Assembly (NCBI GenBank): GCA_964291335.2
Contig: OZ219748.1
Coordinates: 558,001-622,000 of the forward strand
Reading direction: 5' to 3'
Source: G964291335 sp964291335
GTDB lineage: Bacteria > Chloroflexota > Dehalococcoidia > Lucifugimonadales > UBA3495
DNA length: 64,000 nucleotides
In this document: positions 60,231 to 64,000 of the stretch, in pieces
Layout of the letters: every line of letters starts with the position of its first letter
Numbering within the stretch: position 1 is the first letter of the stretch
Notes under the pieces: model-generated
Told to the model about the DNA's origin: nothing
What the model saw: the letters and a program-made list of their open reading frames with translations, nothing else
Databases searched by the model: none
Made by a program: the position numbers and the translations under genes

Positions 60231-61004
60231 CTAAACCGCCATAATATGGTAACCGGCGTCCACGGGGATGATGGCGCCGGTTATTCCGCTGGACATTTCG
60301 CTGCACAGAAACAGGGCAGTATGGGCTACCTCATCAGCATTTATGTTGCGTTGCAGGGGCGCCCGCTCAGCGTGGATTTTTTTCATGTCCAGGAAGCCAT
60401 GAATGCCCCGGGCTGCCAGGGTATCCAGGGGGCCGGCGGATATGGCATTGACCCGTATGTTATCCCCCCCAAACTCGGCGGCCAGCTGCCGCACGCTGTG
60501 TTCCAGGGCAGCCTTGGCCGTCCCCATAACATTGTAGCCGGGATATACTCTCTGGGCGGCTTGAAAGGTCATGGCGATAACACTGCCACCCCCGACCATC
60601 AGGGGAGCAGCGTATTTCACCAACGGGATAAGGGAATAGGCGCTCACATCCAAAGCAACGCGGAACCCCTCCCGACCGGTGTCGGCAAAGCGGCCGGTCA
60701 AGTCATCCCGGTTGGCGTAGGCGATGCTGTGCACCAGGAAGGACAAGTCCCCGAACTCACCAGCCGCATCCTCAAACAAAGCGGCAATCTGCGCATCATC
60801 GGCGGCGTCGCAGGGCAAGGTTATCGCCCCGTCCAGCGTATTCGCCAGGCGGGCCACCCGGCCCTTCAGTCGTTCGTTCTGATAGGTCAAAGCCAGGCGC
60901 GCACCCGCCGCCGCCAGCGCGCGGGCTATAGCCCAGGCAATACTGCGGTCGTTGGCCACCCCGAAAACGATGCCTTTTTTGCCCCTCAGGTCTATGGGGA
61001 ACAA
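60231..61004 (-). CDS. fabI: Enoyl-[acyl-carrier-protein] reductase (NADH)
   Basis: A 257-residue FabI of the divergent SDR group; it reduces trans-2-enoyl-ACP in the last step of each fatty-acid cycle. It has GIVFGVANDRSIAWAIA (NAD binding), LTYQNERLKGRV, DLSFLVHSIAYAN, MTFQAAQRVYPGYNVMGTAKAALE with the catalytic Tyr-x6-Lys, and RVNAISAGPLDTLAA. TTG 61004 has AAGGAGG six bases upstream and starts the conserved fold, so I prefer it to the longer frame. It lies 66 bp after the LLM gene and may be part of the F420 operon. Confidence 0.93.
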   Translation of the reverse strand: MFPIDLRGKKGIVFGVANDRSIAWAIARALAAAGARLALTYQNERLKGRVARLANTLDGAITLPCDAADDAQIAALFEDAAGEFGDLSFLVHSIAYANRDDLTGRFADTGREGFRVALDVSAYSLIPLVKYAAPLMVGGGSVIAMTFQAAQRVYPGYNVMGTAKAALEHSVRQLAAEFGGDNIRVNAISAGPLDTLAARGIHGFLDMKKIHAERAPLQRNINADEVAHTALFLCSEMSSGITGAIIPVDAGYHIMAV

Positions 61005-61070
61005 GGAATTACCTCCTTTAGCTTGCTGCCCCGCCCGGTATCGCCGACCGGCAATCGTCAAACTGGCAGC

Positions 61071-62060
61071 CTACCGAAAAGAAAGGGCCACCCGTTCCAG
61101 GAATATTTCCAGTTGCCGCTCCGGCTCGAACGAGGCAAAGCGAACCACCACGGTTTGCGCTCCGGCAGCTACATATTCGGCTACCCGAAAGGCGACCCGC
61201 TCCGGATCGCCAAAAGGCCCCCAGCGGGAACCCCAGATATTGGCTCCATAGTAGCCCAGCAGGTATTCCTCCGCCTCGGCTTCAGCCCGGGATACATCCG
61301 GGTCCATGTTGACCGTCAAATACATGACCGTTGAAAGGGACGCCGGATCCCGGCCGGCAGCGGCGGCCTGTTCCCGCACTGCCGCCACTACCTGACGGTA
61401 TTCTTCAGGGGTATCTGAAATGGATATCAGGCCGTCAGCTAACTGCCCGGCCCGGCGGAACTGGGCCTCCCGCGCTGGGGAACGCCAGTGGCACGCCAGG
61501 TAAATGGGAACCCCGTTGGCCTGTACCGGCTTCGGCGCAACGCTTACTGCATCCAGGCTGAAGTGGCGGCCAGTGAAAGATAATGGCGCTTCCCGACCTA
61601 ACCCCTTCACAATTTTGACCATCTCTTCCAGTCGCCCGGCCCGGCGTCGGGCATTAACTCCGGCCGACTGCCATTCCTGCCGCTGTTCGGCATTAAACGC
61701 CCCGCCTGCGCCGGCGGCAATCAGCAGACGGCCCCGGGAGATTAAGTCCACCGTGCCGAGGGTCTGGGCCAGCAGAACCGGGCTCCGCAGGGCCATCAGC
61801 AGTACCGCCGTGCCCAGACGGACCCGGCTGGTCCGGGCGGCAACCGCGGCCAAAGTGGTCAGCGGCTCCAGGCGTGGCTTGGCCGTTAGGCTGTCGCCAA
61901 CCCACACCGAACCCAGGCCCGCCGCTTCTGCCCGGCAGGCCAGGTCAATGATGCGGTCAGCGCTTCCCGGCGGCGAACCGGCCAGCAGCAAGCCGCGGGT
62001 CGGCAGCAGTATCCCCAGTTCAGCCGCCGGCGAAGCGATTTCAGTTGAAGCTTGAGCCAT
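61071..62060 (-). CDS. LLM-class F420-dependent oxidoreductase linked to F420 genes
   Basis: A 329-residue luciferase-like oxidoreductase. It shows AELGILLPTRG, ACRAEAAGLGSVWVGDSL, LGTAVLLMALRSPVLLAQTLGTVDLISRGRL and PIYLACHWRS. Its start overlaps the end of cofC by 20 bp, so it is translated with the F420-synthesis genes and very probably uses F420. The N-terminal Ala-rich ~12 residues are not conserved. Substrate unknown; compare the second LLM protein at 19.7 kb. Confidence 0.87.
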   Translation of the reverse strand: MAQASTEIASPAAELGILLPTRGLLLAGSPPGSADRIIDLACRAEAAGLGSVWVGDSLTAKPRLEPLTTLAAVAARTSRVRLGTAVLLMALRSPVLLAQTLGTVDLISRGRLLIAAGAGGAFNAEQRQEWQSAGVNARRRAGRLEEMVKIVKGLGREAPLSFTGRHFSLDAVSVAPKPVQANGVPIYLACHWRSPAREAQFRRAGQLADGLISISDTPEEYRQVVAAVREQAAAAGRDPASLSTVMYLTVNMDPDVSRAEAEAEEYLLGYYGANIWGSRWGPFGDPERVAFRVAEYVAAGAQTVVVRFASFEPERQLEIFLERVALSFR

Positions 62061-62739
62061 CGTCGCCTCGCTGGCTGGCCATTTCGGCGGTGTCAGCCGG
62101 CTTGACGCCAGGCATCAGTCGTTGCAGCAAATCCGGCTCCTTCTGTCGGAACATTTCCAGGTCTTCCCAGATATCCAGGTCGTACCCCAGGCCTTCGCTG
62201 TAACAAATAGATACCGAGATACCCAGCCTGGCAGCCTGGCTCAGGTGTTTGCTGAAGCTGCGGTTGCCCAATTCCGGCTTGAACGCCAGTTTTGGTGGAA
62301 TCAATATCCCGTTAGTGCCGGAATCCCGGCGCGCCGGCGCCAGTACGATGTTCCGACCATGGCCGGCCGAGCGCAGAAGGGTAGTCAGGTCTCCGGCTTT
62401 CAGGAAGGGTAAATCTCCGGGAATATAGAGGGCGCCATAACCCCGCGCCGATGCCCGGTCAAAGGATTTATCCATTGTATCGTTCAGGTTGCGCCCCGGG
62501 TCTTCCATCCAAAGGCCGTCAAAGTTACGGGTCAGGTTGCGAATCCGCCAATCTCCCCCAACCACCCAGAAGAGTTCCAGCGAGGCGCCTTTGATTGCCA
62601 TGATTACCCGGCGCAGCATTCCGAGTACCAGGTCGCCTCGCTCTTCGGCAGTCATGTGGCGAGATAACCGGGTTTTGCATTCAGCCAGCGGCTTCATCGG
62701 GATAATGGGGATAATGCCACTTTCAACCGGCGACGTCAT
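62041..62739 (-). CDS. cofC: 2-phospho-L-lactate (or phosphoenolpyruvate) guanylyltransferase
   Basis: A 232-residue CofC/FbiD nucleotidyltransferase. It activates phospholactate or PEP with GTP for F420 assembly. Motifs are IIPMKPLAECKTRLS, a GDLPFLKAGDLTTLL segment, and GTNGILIPPK with EPELGNRSFSKHLSQA-like sequence (FKPELGNRSFSKHL). ATG 62739 lies within the cofD coding end and overlaps it by 17 bp. An upstream in-frame start (62763) is possible. It is followed by the overlapping LLM gene. Confidence 0.9.
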   Translation of the reverse strand: MTSPVESGIIPIIPMKPLAECKTRLSRHMTAEERGDLVLGMLRRVIMAIKGASLELFWVVGGDWRIRNLTRNFDGLWMEDPGRNLNDTMDKSFDRASARGYGALYIPGDLPFLKAGDLTTLLRSAGHGRNIVLAPARRDSGTNGILIPPKLAFKPELGNRSFSKHLSQAARLGISVSICYSEGLGYDLDIWEDLEMFRQKEPDLLQRLMPGVKPADTAEMASQRGDDGSSFN

Positions 62740-63694
62740 TGCTGCCTCCCGTTTCCAGGACAATTCGGGCCAGCGCCACTTTGTCCGCTTCCCCTCGCAT
62801 TATAATCGGCGCTGCCATCGGACGAATACCCAGGTTGGCAATCTGCGGCGCCAGAGAACAATCCTGTTCATCCAGGATGAATACATCGCAAAGATCCCGA
62901 TACATTGCCGCCACCCCGACGCTGGTAGCTTCATGCCCCAGTTGAGCCATGAGCCTGGCCGCCGGCCCCTGCACTGCCTGCCCTCCCACAATGGGGCTGA
63001 TTGCCACCCGAACCCGGCCGGAGCGGCGCTGCCGCAAAGACTCCCTGACCCCGGACACGGCCAGCATCGGCCCCAGACTGAGGATTGGGTTGGATGGACA
63101 AAGAACTACCAGGTCCGCTTCAGCGAGGGCGGAGGAAAAACCCGGCGAGGGCTGTGCCGCAACCGCACCCCGGTACTCTACCTGCCGCGCCGCCGGCTCG
63201 CTGCGATGCCGGACAAAATAGTCCTGCATGGCCAGAACGCCGGCTTCCGTGTCAAGAAAAGTACGCACCGGGTCATCGGACATAGGCATTATCGTATGGA
63301 CAACCCCCAAAGCCCGGCATAACTCGGCGGTAACGCCGGATAGAGTAGCGCCTTCCTTAAGCAGCTGGGTGCGCCGGATATGGGTCGCCAGGTCTCGATC
63401 CCCCAGGTTAAACCAGGTTTCCGCGCCGTATCGCCCCAGCATCTCCAGGGCGCGGAAGGTCTCTCCGGCTATCCCCCAGCCGGTGGCCGGGTTGGCCAAC
63501 CCGGCCAGAGTGTATAGCATGGTATCCAGGTCCGGAGAAACGTGCAGACCGTGGAAAGTCTCATCGTCTCCGGTATTAACCGCAATGGTGAGCCGGCCCG
63601 GCGGCAACAACCGGGCCAGCCCCAGGGCCAGCTTGGCGCCGCCGACGCCGCCGGCCAGGGCCAGCACATTATTTGAATACGACGGGTATGACAC
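62723..63694 (-). CDS. cofD: 2-phospho-L-lactate transferase (F420-0 synthase)
   Basis: A 323-residue CofD that joins the CofC product to Fo (FO) to form F420-0 or dehydro-F420-0. It has LAGGVGGAKLALGLARLL, VNTGDDETFHGLHVSPDLDTMLYTLAGLANPATGWG, WFNLGDRDLATHIRRT, MPMSDDPVRT, VLCPSNPILSLGPML and GVAAMYRDLCDVFILDEQD. The length is typical. It lies 17 bp after the cofH-like gene and overlaps cofC. Confidence 0.95.
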   Translation of the reverse strand: MSYPSYSNNVLALAGGVGGAKLALGLARLLPPGRLTIAVNTGDDETFHGLHVSPDLDTMLYTLAGLANPATGWGIAGETFRALEMLGRYGAETWFNLGDRDLATHIRRTQLLKEGATLSGVTAELCRALGVVHTIMPMSDDPVRTFLDTEAGVLAMQDYFVRHRSEPAARQVEYRGAVAAQPSPGFSSALAEADLVVLCPSNPILSLGPMLAVSGVRESLRQRRSGRVRVAISPIVGGQAVQGPAARLMAQLGHEATSVGVAAMYRDLCDVFILDEQDCSLAPQIANLGIRPMAAPIIMRGEADKVALARIVLETGGSNDVAG

Positions 63695-63711
63695 CGTGCT
63701 GCCGCAGCGCC

Positions 63712-64000
63712 TCAGGGACGGCTTTTCGCCGCCGGCTGGGTGGCTTGCCGGGGGTGCTCGAACCGGAAAGTGTCCAGCTTAACCAAACGCTGGTAAGAAC
63801 CGAAAATCGCCTCCACATCCTCGCCCACCAGGTCCAGAGGGTCAACCTGGCTGTCATCCTGGCCGAACACCCGCTTAACCTGATAGGTGGTATAGCGCTC
63901 GGCCGGCACGCGGCCGGCCTGGCGAATCATCTGGCGGAACTCAGCAGGCCGCATCAGCTGCCCATGCCGGGCGCCGGCCGAAGTAGAAATACTCTCGTTA
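63712..64000 (-). CDS. cofH: FO synthase subunit CofH-like radical SAM protein (C-terminal end)
   Basis: Only the last ~96 codons lie inside the window; the frame runs past base 64000. The segment begins NESISTSAGARHGQ and continues MRPAEFRQMIRQAGRVPAERYTTY, the conserved end of FO-synthase CofH proteins (and of related MqnC/MqnE). The tail (VKRVFGQDDSQVDPL...) is longer than usual by about 40 residues. The neighbouring cofD and cofC favour CofH or a CofGH fusion, which makes the deazaflavin chromophore FO. Confidence 0.8.
   Translation of the reverse strand, partial: NESISTSAGARHGQLMRPAEFRQMIRQAGRVPAERYTTYQVKRVFGQDDSQVDPLDLVGEDVEAIFGSYQRLVKLDTFRFEHPRQATQPAAKSRP

Overview
The window is a GC-rich (roughly 60%) bacterial chromosome segment, gene-dense on both strands, without insertion sequences or phage genes. 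The gene set points to Chloroflexota, probably a Dehalococcoidia/SAR202-like lineage; this is inference. Supporting features are an F420 biosynthesis cluster (cofH, cofD, cofC) with two LLM-family (F420/FMN) oxidoreductases, an archaeal-type (class V) fructose-1,6-bisphosphatase, a [4Fe-4S] PurF, minCDE, an MqnA-like gene of the futalosine menaquinone route and several non-ATG starts behind strong Shine-Dalgarno sites. Promoters look sigma70-like, often with an extended -10 (TGCTATAAT).

Layout. 1-5.0 kb: truncated hydantoinase B, MtaB and an acetolactate-synthase-like ThDP enzyme. 5.1-11.7 kb: a three-gene minus-strand operon encoding a Swt1-HEPN/DUF499 ATPase, a DUF1156 DNA methylase and a GIY-YIG protein. 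It is a probable defence or modification system and the most interesting locus here. 12.6-22.9 kb: small monooxygenase, MFS exporter, minCDE, CtpA-smpB, gamma carbonic anhydrase, LLM oxidoreductase, a duplicated HYHY-domain protein and a GT2. 23.0-27.2 kb: purF-purM-purH. 27.4-31.2 kb: rpmH-rnpA-yidD-(PQQ propeller lipoprotein)-yidC-jag, followed by tRNA-Leu.

31.5-42.6 kb: metabolic genes including two alpha/beta hydrolases, a class II aldolase/SDR fusion, an NHL propeller, a TIM-barrel epimerase, a ketopantoate reductase, a DUF35 protein, a MetF-like protein, an MqnA-like protein and a Calx-beta protein. 43.3-49.1 kb: a secreted gluzincin peptidase and an oligopeptide ABC importer (substrate-binding protein, DppB, DppC). 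The 3' end of the dppC-like gene is repeated in a regular 30/30-bp CRISPR-like cluster. 49.5-52.3 kb: tRNA-His, tRNA-Arg, a SEC-C microprotein, an FKBP lipoprotein and an HtrA-like protease. 52.8-57.7 kb: DUF255 thioredoxin, aspS (probable CTG start) and an aminotransferase. 57.8-64 kb: FBPase, a zinc-ribbon/TPR protein, and cofH(partial)-cofD-cofC-LLM-fabI.

Functional units are purine synthesis (purFMH), division-site placement (MinCDE), protein insertion and ribosome start-up (rpmH to jag), F420 synthesis with a client enzyme, and peptide import. Start codons were chosen from Shine-Dalgarno spacing and domain boundaries; alternatives are given where they matter.
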